Part shown: positions 1 through 9,872 of the stretch, piece by piece
Position numbering within the stretch: the stretch's first letter is position 1
How the letters are laid out: each line of letters starts with the position of its first letter
Assembly: GCA_009192285.1 (NCBI GenBank)
Contig: WBVU01000011.1
Span: forward strand, 1,918,668 to 1,982,667
Direction: 5' to 3'
Origin: Morchella semilibera
Lineage: Eukaryota > Ascomycota > Pezizomycetes > Pezizales > Morchellaceae
Length of the DNA: 64,000 bases
Made by a program: the position numbers and the translations under genes
The notes under the pieces: generated by a model
Database searches by the model: none
Told to the model about the DNA's origin: nothing
Seen by the model: only the letters and a program-made list of their open reading frames with translations

Positions 1-113
1 CTGGGAGAGGACGTTTCTGACACGGTCGTCGTTTTGTTCGTATCCACCGCTGTAAAGATGTTAGAAATAGATGATACAAAATCGGAAATGGTAATAGGAA
101 CATACCTAGACAT
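1..113 (-). CDS. 5' end of an unidentified gene running off the left edge
   Basis: A short two-exon start is visible on the minus strand. The ATG lies at 113-111 and the first coding exon is only 8 nt (113-106, Met-Ser-Ser begun). The intron 105-50 has a GTATGT donor and a TTTACAG acceptor. Exon 2 (49-1) stays open to the edge and begins SGGYEQNDDRVRN. A hydrophilic, Gly/Asn/Asp-rich N-terminus behind a tiny first exon is common in fungal genes, but 19 residues are too few to name a family. Pyrimidine-rich DNA upstream (on the gene strand) fits a fungal promoter and leader. The alternative is chance; the matching phase, the donor/acceptor quality and the absence of a stop argue for a real start. 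Confidence 0.5.
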   Translation of the reverse strand, partial: MSRYVPITISDFVSSISNIFTAVDTNKTTTVSETSSP

Positions 114-2112
114 TTTGTATAAGCTGTTGTAGGATTGAGAGTTTAAAGTTTGAAGGACTGAATTTTCGAAAGAACCGTGAGAAAGTTCTACTAAATGATG
201 GTTCAAGGAGGAGGCTTTTGATCTTGTCTGATGAGAGTGAAGAGTGAAATCTGGTGCGGGAATCTCGTCCACTTTATACCAAGTGCCCCCTCATCCATCC
301 AACGGTAGAACCCTCTTCATCCATCTTTTTTTTTTTTCCGCCTTGCCCCCTCACCAAACCAACCCCTCACTAAGCACCAATCTCTTTCTCTTCCCGCCGC
401 TATCGACGTGTCGAGCTTGCAGCTATTCCAGTCATGGTGAGGTGGTGTTAGAGGTTAGAGGAGGGGGGGGATGTGGTAGTGGTCCGTGGGTAGTATGGGT
501 ATGGGAGGGAAGCTCTAACTCAGTCTACTAGACAGCAAGCAAGCCCTTTCTGTTTCTGGGGTTATTGGAGATAGGCATGGTGCTGGTTGGTTCCTCGCCA
601 CTGCCACCCCACTATCAATCTCTACATACTCTCTGGTAAAACAAAAATCAAACACGAACGAGTGGTTCTTCCCGGATGCATGTGCTGTACAACAACAGGC
701 TAAGCTCGATCAGATCTGCCCTGCTGCAGAGAAACATGGAGGCGAGAAAAAGAAACATGATTAAAACTATGGCTTCTGGAACGGCGAGACGCCCCCCTGT
801 TTGTGTTCTGATAATCTTGGTTGCTGTAGGTAGCTCTACTCTTGCTTCCTACACACTAACAGCCTTTTTTGCTACATACATACATATTCGAGATTTAAAT
901 GCGTGAATGTATGCAGGTTTGTATGTACTTCTACCCTACATACTTCTACACCCAGCTCCCCAAGTACTGCCCCACCTGCACAAAGCGGGGCGGGACAAAG
1001 GGAAAAGGAGGGGCAACGAACGTCACGAACCTCTCTTCCTCGCTCGGCCTCGAAAAGCTCTCTCTCGCATGCGCTGGTTCAAACGGATTGGCCCAGCTGC
1101 AACGGGACCCCAAATATCCTCTTTACCTGAGTGGTAGGTAGTTCTTGCATCAAGGCTAAACCCACAGTTGCAAAGACCTGCCCGACGTGAGGATACACTC
1201 ACTGTATCTTACCTGCATCTGGACTAGATGCTTGGTATCGCCAAGTCGGTTGGCAGATCGCTTGCGAGGGTGATCCTGATGTGTTGGCGGGCAGTTACAG
1301 GGGTCGAGTATACCCTCTTACTCGACACGACATGATAGCAATATCTAAGGGCAGAGAGGCAACCAAAGCTACAGGAAAAGCAGGGCAGAAGGTACATACG
1401 CGCTATGGATGGAGGGGTAGCTCTCGTCGGGGGGGCTTGGAGGCAGTGCTTGTTGTGAGGGGCATCCAGTGTCTGAGACAGAGAACACGCGGGCACTGGC
1501 TCAGGCACAGGAACAAATGATGTCGCGTTGCGTCGGTATCAAGGTACGGGCAATCACGAGAAGCACTACTTTACTAGTAGCAGTGATATCTAGGACTAAA
1601 TAACGTCGATAGTAATGCAGTAATTCTCTAGCTCGGCGGTTAGAGTAGAGTACAACATTTCTCGAGCCCTCTCTCTGTGCTTCACATCAAAAAAGGCGCT
1701 TACTAAAGAGGCACAGAAACAAGACAAAAAGTGAAGCTGAAAAAAAGTGACAACTGTCTATCTACTGCTCGTACATACATACCAAGCCAGGAGCGACAGC
1801 TAATCGCATCCTCAAATTTTTGTTTTGCTTTGAGACATTATCTTGCCCTCCATAACCAACCAACCAACCACCAGCCCCTCTCTTCCCCTCCCTCAAAACG
1901 ACATAACGAACAACGTTCTCTTACTGGGAAAACGTGTTTCCGCCGAATGGAACAACGAAAATACGATCTGATCCCTCAACTCCCCGCCGGATAAAAAAAA
2001 TTCTAGACGGCGGAGCTCGGAAGAAAAGAGAGGAAAAACAAAAACAAAAAGAGGCAAACAGTTAGCTTACCCTAGCTAATTGGCTTGCCCTCCTCTTTCT
2101 TTTTTTTCTTTC
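114..2112. other. gene-free stretch, leader/promoter of the left-edge gene
   Basis: I see no supported gene in this 2 kb. Short open frames overlap in several frames around 900-1140 and show no domain or codon signal. The first few hundred bases upstream of the minus-strand start at 113 are purine-rich on the plus strand (CT-rich in the direction of the gene), as in many fungal promoters. The right end is the 3' flank of the membrane-protein gene ending at 2113. Confidence 0.5.
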
Positions 2113-3679
2113 TTACCAGCTTTCGTCGCCGCCCCAACCAACAGCATCACTTCTTGATAGTCGCATCTCATTGGCGATAGCTCCCACACCCGCGATAAAG
2201 CCCAAGGCACTATCAACCGTGGAGTTTCCTGTCTTTGGTGTTCTCACCGGTTCTGCCTGAGATACGGCCCGGCGATTAATCTCGTCGCGGTCGTGCTGGG
2301 TTACCTTACCACTCCGTCTGGCCCTCGCGGCACGCTTTATCGCCTCGCTCCAGAGCCCAAGCCAGTCGCGCTCGGTGGTGGGAGGCAGCATACTTCCCGG
2401 GCTTACATAGGTATAATCCCACACCGTCTCGGCCACATGATAGCGCCTTGTGAAGAACCACAGATAGGGCCAGGTAAATATCCAGAGAAAGGTCAGGTAG
2501 AAGAACCATCGCCAATACTCGTTCTTGCGCATCCGGGAGATACGGTTGGCAGGGTATACCTCTACACGAGTCTCGAACACGGGGAACGCCACTTTGATTC
2601 GGCCGCGATAGTTTGTCGAGCGAATCAAGGACTCGATGTTTCTCTCGAGCCACTCGAGATCCCAGCCCACGCAGGACTTTTTCATGATGAACCTGCGATG
2701 CAATACACACACACATTCAGCTTTCAAACGCGTGCAAGTAGGACCCCTTTATCAAAGATTACGATCGTATATATATCTCGATACGATATCAAATCGGGAT
2801 CGATGTGGATATTATAATTCCATGTAGTGTGTGGGAAGGCTCTCTCTCTGCATGAATGGGTAAAGGACGTACTCTTTCAATATTGATTTATCCTCACAGT
2901 ATTGGTCGGCCCAGCTACGAACGGTTCGTGCTTCCTCCAGGTCCGTGGCCACCGTCTTCCATCTTCCGCCGCGATTGGTCTTTTTTGTCGGGTCGACCGT
3001 CTTTAGGGGAGGCAGGACGTCGTAGGGAGCCAGATAGATCTGGTTGAGGTGGTAGCGCAGGTTTAGTTGCAGGTTGAAATCAGTCACGGTGGACGTCTCG
3101 GTTTTGTCGCCCTTGCGCTTGCTGACTGTGTGGTATCCTTGTATGTGGATCTCTGGACTGGGCGGGATATGGCTCTCGTCTAGGAGCCATCTGTAGATAT
3201 AAAAAATGAAGACTTAGTTTTAATGAATAATAAAATAAAGTAAAAAAAAAATGGCTCATCCGGTAGAAGATGGATAAACATATTATGCCCCCTTCCACCC
3301 CTCCCCACAGGATAAACGTAAAGAAACTCCCTCTCTCTCCTTTTCTAAAACCCACATACCTATACAGCGCCTCGCCATCACTATTGAGGTGCCCATCGTG
3401 AGACACCGTCAACATATCCCCCATGCCAAGCCTCGTCCTGATCCTCCGCACCTCCGGCCGATAGGCCTCAAAGTCCGGGGGAGCATCACCACCGCCGTCG
3501 CCGCCGTCGCCAGCCACAACAGCGGCAGCCTCATCAGAGACGTATCCGGGCAGCTCCTCATCACCACCATCGTAGTGGGCCAGAAGGGGAATGTTTGACG
3601 CCGCCGCCGCCGACGAGGAGGCCCCGTGGCCGTCGTCGTCGGTGTAGCGCTGCGGGAACGGCTTCTTGGTTACTGACAT
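2113..3679 (-). CDS. conserved fungal single-pass membrane protein, 405 aa, 3 exons
   Basis: Exons are 3679-3360, 3190-2873 and 2692-2113. They join in phase and give 405 residues. The first about 95 residues are polar and low-complexity (Ala/Ser and Gly/Asp runs). The middle contains RWLLDESHIPPSPEIHIQGYH and TDFNLQLNLRYHL. Exon 3 carries WDLEWLERNIESLIRSTNYRG (residues about 223-243), a block I know from an unnamed family conserved across filamentous ascomycetes. One strong aromatic membrane segment follows at about 274-293 (RWFFYLTFLWIFTWPYLWFF), then a basic tail ending in a Gly/Ala-rich hydrophobic patch. The role is unknown; endomembrane location is inference. The start is the first ATG of the open frame and matches the expected disordered N-terminus. 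Exon 2 could be read on past its donor for some 20 codons, but the family block only follows if the GTACGT donor at 2872 is used. Confidence 0.8.
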
Positions 3680-4616
3680 GGTATGTAAAAGGGGGGGTAG
3701 AAGGAGAGGTGTAGCTGCTAGTACTGTGCTGTGAGGGGGAGCTCTGTTGCAATGGGACGACGCGCGACTCGACTCTATATATGATATGGGCGCGTAGATT
3801 TTATTTTATTTTTTAATTACGCTTGTCTCCCTCCTCCTGGTCTGGTCAGGAGATGTGTAACCGTGTGACTCACGCCCTATGCTACTCTCGTGATGGGTGC
3901 TCTGCCCCTCGAAAGACATGGGATGAAAGAAGTGCGGATGTCGGCTGGATAAGTGGTATTGTATTGTAGCCCTAACCCTAACATGTGCATCATGGGGTGT
4001 CACTCGGTGTAGTTACTGCAACGCGGATTGTGGTCGTTTATACGGAGCACTGGGAGTACATGTGTATGTCCAGCCCCGTCCGTCCGGGAGGTCCTGGCGC
4101 CCCCGGGCCGGGCCAAAAGTACAGGGGTGTTTCCTCTATTCCCTGTTACTGTGACTATGAGCTACAATACCTCCATAACGGCCAGCCATACCCACCAAAC
4201 GTACCCTAGGAGAAATGGTTGTTGGCGGGTTGGGTTGGGGTTTGCAAACAGACGCGGTTGGATATAGTATAGTATATACTTTGGGTCGTTGTGGACGTCT
4301 TCTTGGTGCGCGGGATAAGGCGTTTCTCCTGTTTGTGCCCGGTCACTCGTGTCCTGTGTTGAAAGTCTGGATATAAATCTTGACCCCGAGTATCCATGGT
4401 CACAACTGTTCCTGGGGTACTGGTATGCCCATGTACGGCTCATGTGTGCGTATTTATATGGGAACAAGACATCTCTTGCAAGTGCGTGCTATTTCACAGG
4501 CCAATCTGAACAGTGTTATCAATAGATGCTGCAAGAGACGAGACGAGACGGACGAGACAGACTGTCCACGGATACTAGACAGGCCATATAAATAAACTAC
4601 ACACAAAAACAATAAA
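3680..4616. other. intergenic stretch with a two-unit telomere-type motif
   Basis: This is the promoter side of the membrane-protein gene and the 3' flank of the glycosidase. A CCCTAACCCTAA motif sits at 3970-3981. Two units are too few for an old chromosome end; it is more likely a telo-box-like promoter element or chance. No gene is supported here. Confidence 0.45.
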
Positions 4617-6978
4617 CTACATATAACCCCCCACAACCGGCAACTCAGCCATATGGACCTTCGCCGTCCCATACGGCACCAACACGACCGCCCTCCACGC
4701 ACCCACGCACGCCGCACCGACAGGCGGCACCGCCGGCGAGTCCCCCGTCGTGTTCCACGCCACCACGCACCCCCGCGCCAAGACGCTGACGGGCGCCGCC
4801 CCACGCGCAAACACCGGGTCCGGCAGCCCGTCCGTGGCCATGTCCGCCGACGTGTCCACGGCCGTCAGCGTGGCCGGGTCGATGGCGATGCGCCACTCGC
4901 TCAGCGGCGTGAGGACGTGGTCGCGCGTCTCGGGGAGGGTCTGGGCTGTTAGTGGGTGTGTTGCGGGGGGGGGGGAGGGGGGCGGGGTATACCTCTTTGT
5001 CTGGCAGTGGGGTCCGGTCGGTCCAGTTGAGCGGCGGGAAGGACTCCTCGGAGTATTCCAGGTCGAGCGCGTACAGTAGTGGGCCTCTGTAGACTGCGAC
5101 GCCGCCCGACGCCCTCGTCACGACCTCGATCCTCATGCCGAGCTTCAGCGTGATTGTTGACCTCCCAGCCCGTACGGAGACCTTCTGCAGCGACGTGTGT
5201 GCGTCGGGGGTCAGCGCCGCCGCCGCCCCGCCGTTGACGGAGATGCTCGATGCGTCGAGGACGGCCCAGGACGGGATGCGCACGAAAAAGTCGAAGCTGG
5301 ACCGCGCGCGGAGGGTGTAGTGCAGCGTGTCGCCGAAGGGGTACAGCGTGTCCACGGTTACGGTGACGGTGTTGCGCCCGGGGAGGGTCGTGGTCACGGT
5401 CGACGGGCTGAGGAGGGCGTGCAGCAGCCCGTTGCCGGCGCGCACGAAGGAGGTCGAGAGGAACTTTGGGTATGCTTGTGGGTGGTTGACCGTGCAGCAG
5501 GGCTGTATGTATATATGTCAGTCAATATATTCCCAAGCAAGACAGGCAGACATACAAAGTTGGGCTCCAGCCCAAACGTGTTCCCGTACGAAACAACATT
5601 GTAGAAGGGCGACCCCTGCGTCAGGTTCCTGGCCCACGGCTGGTTCGTCTGCGTCACGTACTGGTGGCTCCACCAGTCCGGGGCCACGGCGGCCGGGAAG
5701 GCGTTGAAGGCGGCGCGCTCGACGCCGTCGGCGTAGCCGTTGTCGCCCTGCAGCCGGTACAGGTACGAGAGGGAGAACATTGTCTCGACGGACATGCACA
5801 GCTCCGATCTGTTTTGTTAGTTATATATTGAATTCAAAGGTTGTATGAGATGTAGACATACCCCCGCTGCGGCGAGAGGCCGCCGAGATGCTCGTCGGCG
5901 ATGATGGTGCCCGAGCTGGAGCCGTGGTACGTAAACGTCCAATTGACAGCATCGCGTGTCTGCCCCAGCAGCGAATCGTTCCCCGTCATCCGATACAGCA
6001 CCGCCGGATACCTCAACCCCTGCGCCAGATTGACCCCATGCGTGAACCCGCTCGCCCTGACGCCCCCAGTCCCCACAGCCACCCTCGGAAACACCCCGTC
6101 GACAAAGAAGGCCGTCCAGTCCCTCCCGCCCACCCTGCCGCCCTCAAACATGAGCTCCATGGTCTCCCAGATGAGCTGCTCCCTGCCCTGCGGGTGGTGC
6201 TCATACAGCCACTGCCAGGCCATGACGAGCTCGTGCGTGCGCGACACCCCAAACCGGTACGGGTCGAAGGTGTCGCCGGGACCCGGCAGAAGCCCCGTGT
6301 AGTTGCTGCTCAGCATGTCGTGCGCCAGCGCCGTGAAGCGGTGCATGGCCGCCACGATGCGCGCCGTCTGCGTCGTGTCCGCCTCCGCATATTGCTAGGA
6401 GCATACGTCAGCGATCTGCACGGCAATCATTGACCCCCGGGAGGATAACAAACCACCAGCCCCGCGAGGACCAAAGCCCTCGCCCACAGGCCCCTAGTGC
6501 CCCTCTCAGTCTCGGGCCCAAGCCACCCATCAGCCGCCTGTCCGTCCACCACGACGTCCAAGAACGCGCGCGCCTGCGCCCTCAACTGCACGTCGTCGAG
6601 CGCGAACGCGAGCGGCACGGCGTAGTTGAACCAGTAGGGCGCGGACTCGTGGAGCTCGCTGTACTCGTGCGTGCCGCCGAGCCACGTGCTCCGCGCCACG
6701 TAGCGGTAGAAGGCGCCTTGGTGGCCCGCGAGGGCGTTGGAGGAGCGGTGCAGCTGCGCGCGCAGCCAGCCACGCGGCCGGATCGACGTCAGTGGGAGCG
6801 CTGCGTACAGGAATGGGGATACTGCGCTCTGTGTTAGTTGCAGTGTGGGGTGGGGGAAGGGGGGGGGGGTACGGGTTGGGGTGTTGCTGCTGTTTGATAG
6901 TGCGGCGGCGGCGGCGGCGGCGGAGGGGATGAAGCCCGCGGCGGATATGATTGCTGCGAGGAGCGCGGTGGCGAGCAT
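4617..6978 (-). CDS. secreted glycoside hydrolase of the DUF1680 type (GH127-like beta-L-arabinofuranosidase), 714 aa
   Basis: Five exons: 6978-6454, 6394-5862, 5808-5556, 5502-4993 and 4940-4617. Residues 1-20 form a signal peptide (MLATALLAAIISAAGFIPSA). The N-terminal half has the six-hairpin (alpha/alpha) signature of DUF1680: RPRGWLRAQL, GGTHEYSELHESAPYW, DGWLGPE. GH127 enzymes use a cysteine nucleophile next to a zinc bound by Glu and Cys. The matching E-L-C (Glu355, Cys357) and the Cys-Cys pair in NFPCCTVNHPQ (Cys439-Cys440) are both present, so the enzyme should be active. The likely substrate is terminal beta-L-arabinofuranose on plant glycans; related families (GH146 and others) cannot be excluded. 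The C-terminal third looks like beta-sandwich (FFVRIPSWA, GPLLYALDLEY). Third codon positions are strongly GC-rich. Intron 4 contains a long poly-C run. An upstream frame through a hexamer repeat is leader, not coding: the true ATG at 6978 opens the signal peptide. Confidence 0.9.
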
Positions 6979-7007
6979 CTTGGTGTGTATTCTGTAGCTG
7001 TATATAT

Positions 7008-7065
7008 CCAATTCCAATTCCAATTCCAATTCCAACTCCAACTCCAATTCCAATTCCAATTCCAA
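7008..7065. repeat. (CCAATT)n hexamer microsatellite in the glycosidase leader
   Basis: About ten units of CCAATT, with two CCAACT variants, lie 30-87 bases upstream of the glycosidase ATG. Because the unit is a multiple of three, every frame through it is open and gives false dipeptide runs (EL, NW or GI). It probably lies in the 5' untranslated leader or core promoter, where unit-number change could alter expression (inference). Confidence 0.9.
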
Positions 7066-8274
7066 GTATAAGCCAGCCAGCCAGTATATATATATATACG
7101 CAGAGTCTGTCTGTCTGGATACACAACGACCGCAACACAGCTACTGCCAGCGTCAAGAAGAGGTGGGTGGAGGACGCCCTCATATCTAACCCCCCGCCAC
7201 CACAGGAACCCCCCGGGCGGAGGCTGTCCGGACGCTCCTCCAGCACCCGGGGGAACCCCTGCTAGCCGCAATTACCCAAACACGCCGAGAAGCTTGGCCC
7301 CGGGGCCGGGACGGAGGAGGAGCAGCTAGACAGACAGACAGATATGTGTATGTATGTACACTTGGCCGGGTACTAGACGTTGCCTGTGTCTGTTCTGGAC
7401 CGTGTCTTGATGTCTGGTCTGCCACTCGTGTGCGCGGGGTGTAAGTATTATGTCTGTATATATAGTATAAGAAGAGGGGGGTGTAATATAACTCCATACC
7501 TGTATCATGCCGACATGCAGCTTGGTAGAAGACGAGACATGGGGAATCACCCGGTGCGCGAGTGACGGCCTGTGAATGCGGCCGTGCCCCGGGGGGAGTG
7601 ACGGGCCATAAACACCGGTGGCCAGGGTACATGTAAGCACAGCTGATGCATGTTAGCCGCCAGACCCGGCCCCGACCAGTATGTATGATAATATTATACA
7701 TACTCACCTCTGGGTTCAATTCAATTCAACGGGTGCAAGTACATGTACTCTAGATACCCCATCGAGCCTGTTTGGCCTTCCCACCCGTGAGCTCTCGGCC
7801 TCTCGATGGAGGGAGTTTCAAACCCGATGTTGGCCAGCAGTCAAACATCAGCACTCACGAGCCAGACAGGACACGGGCGAGTGATAGTCCATGACCGTCT
7901 CCTTGGTCCCTTAAGTGTGAAGTCTGAATTCCATCCCGGAATATATAGACAGAGCAAGTTCCATGGCCGAACTCCCTTGCCTGAAGAGTCTACTAAATGT
8001 AGTACTCATCCCCGAATATAGACAGCAAGTATCTACACATGAAATGATGTCATCCTCCCAAACGAGCAGCACCGCCGACGCCGCCAAGCCTCACCGTCGT
8101 TACCTGCAGCAAACCTGCGCGCATAACAAGCTTTTTCCCCGATCCGACCTTCCGGACACCCCGCACCAATTCGGCGTGTGAGCCGCAAGGGTTGCGCATC
8201 CCTTGAGGGCGTGATTACATCTGCGGTAGAACACATGTCGGGATAGCACGGCTGACTTTATTGTAACCTCTACT
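7066..8274. other. divergent promoter region between glycosidase and C2 gene
   Basis: The glycosidase starts leftward at 6978 and the C2 gene rightward at 8330, so this 1.2 kb must hold both promoters. Short AT dinucleotide runs and palindromic pieces are present, but I cannot identify a specific binding site. No coding region is supported; the long antisense frames at 7186-7719 have no family signal. Confidence 0.5.
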
Positions 8275-8315
8275 CCTCCCGCTATCATCATCCATCCTCC
8301 CGCTATCATCATCCA
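8275..8315 (+). repeat. 21-bp tandem duplication just upstream of the C2 gene start
   Basis: A CT-rich unit beginning CCTCCCGCTATCATCATCCA occurs twice in tandem (8275-8294 and 8296-8315), with its second copy ending 14 bases before the ATG at 8330. It is probably in the 5' leader. The copies are identical, so the duplication looks recent. Confidence 0.85.
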
Positions 8316-8329
8316 GCTCGAATTCCACA

Positions 8330-9872
8330 ATGCCCAAAGCCTACGACCTAACAATCACCTTCCGCACGGCCTCGAACCTGCCCGTCGCAGACCTCCCCAC
8401 CCTCTCCTCAGACCCCTACGTCTCCGCAACACTGACCACGGCCCTCTCCGCCACCGACCCCGACCAGACGCCCGCCCTGCACTTCCGCACGCCGACGGTC
8501 CGGGGCACCACAAACCCGTCGTGGGAGTGCCGCTGGGACCTGCGCAACGTCCGCCGCGAGGGCACGAGGCTGCGCATCGACGTGCTGGACGAGGATGTCC
8601 GCAACCACGACGACAGGCTGGGCCATGCCGTCGTTGACTTTGGCGAGCTGGAGAACTGGGGCGACGGACAGGTGAATGAGGGCTGCTACAAGCTGCGCCA
8701 GAAGGGCGCCAGCAAGAAGGCCGCGGTGCTGAAGCTGTGTGTGGCGGACGTGAAGAGGGGGAGGAAGGTTACGGCGATGGTTGTCGTGAGGATTGAGGTG
8801 GGGCGTGAGACGAGGCTTGCTGAAGGGTTTCAGGATGTCGAGAGGGCCTTTACCTTTGGACCAAGTATGTACTCCAGATTCCATGATATATATGACAATA
8901 TTATATATATGTATATAACAATACTAATAAACATTCCCAGACTACTGGTCCAAGCACTTCTCCCCACTCATCGGCAAAGTAGTGGGCACCAAAGACTCCC
9001 CCCAGACCGACAAAGCAACAACCTTTTCCTTCGAGGCCAACAAGATCCAGCTCACCGGCCCAGTCCCGCCAGAGCTCCACCACAAATACGTCGACTTTGC
9101 CCCGTTCGTGACCGCCTACTTCTCCCGTGCGGGCCTCAAGGGCCGCGTCCTCAACCGGGCCCTGCACAGCCAGTACAACCACCTCTACTGCCACGACCAG
9201 AGCACCGAGTACGGCCACATCGACAACGAGGACAAGGACGCGCTCGCGAAGCGCTTCCTTGAGATGGCCCACTGGAGCGAGGGATACCGTCTCTTCACAT
9301 ACGTGATCACGCTTGACGCCGAATGGCGCTTCACCGAGACCGGCGACGAGTTTGCGGTCGACCTGCTGAGCAAGCACAGCCTGCACAGCGACGTCAGCAA
9401 GCACATCGCCTACTCGGGCGAGTTCTTTGTCCGGAGGCTCCACCACCACCGCGACGAAAACGCAATCGCCTCCTCCTCCACCACGGACCCAGGCCCCGAG
9501 CAGGACAACCACAACCCAGCCCACTACGAGCTCGTCATCGACAACGACTCCGGCACCTACCGGCCCAAGGAGGACCTCCTCCCCCTGCTCAGGCGCTTCC
9601 TCGAGTCCAACCTCAGGGGCATCGGCGCGGTCACCACATACCACTGCTTCGACGACGAGCTGCAAAGGCTCAAGCGGGAGCGCAAGGACGCCAAGCACAG
9701 AGACGGGCGCCGCGTCTTTAGGCAGCGCAGCATGTCCAGCAGCATCAGCAGCAGCGACGAGGAGGAGCTGGACACGGGCCGCGAGAGAAACGTCTTCAAG
9801 AGGCGGTGGTCAAGGTGGATGGTGAGCGGCAGCACCGCGCCCCAGGCGGCTGCCGGGGGGGGCCCGGGTTGA
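8330..9872 (+). CDS. C2-domain protein, 488 aa, 2 exons
   Basis: Exons 8330-8864 and 8941-9872 join in phase 1 to give 488 residues. The N-terminal about 140 residues form a C2 domain: YDLTITFRTASNLP, SDPYVSATL, TNPSWECRWD and RLRIDVLDEDVRNHDDRLGHAVV, with the Asp-rich loops expected for calcium-dependent phospholipid binding. The remainder (YWSKHFSPLIGKVVG, YVDFAPFVTAYFSRAG, NRALHSQYNHLYCHDQSTEYG) is a conserved extension of a fungal C2 family of unknown role. The last 80 residues are low-complexity: Ser/Asp/Glu-rich and then basic. The gene has very GC-rich third positions, like its divergent neighbour and unlike genes on the right half of the window. Peripheral membrane association is inference from the C2 domain. 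Confidence 0.88.

Noticed and set aside
3970-3981. Interstitial telomere repeat
   Set aside because: Only two CCCTAA units; too short to call a former chromosome end.
5888-6433. Long plus-strand open frame opposite the glycosidase
   Set aside because: It is antisense to the DUF1680 exon 2, which carries clear family motifs. High GC3 makes long antisense frames expected.
6530-7246. Minus-strand frame with GIGIGI/NWNW/ELEL dipeptide runs
   Set aside because: The runs come from a hexamer microsatellite open in every frame. The signal peptide starts downstream at 6978.
8901-9698. 265-codon minus-strand frame
   Set aside because: It is antisense to exon 2 of the C2 gene, which has conserved domain sequence and proper splicing. 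The Val-rich antisense protein has no family signal.
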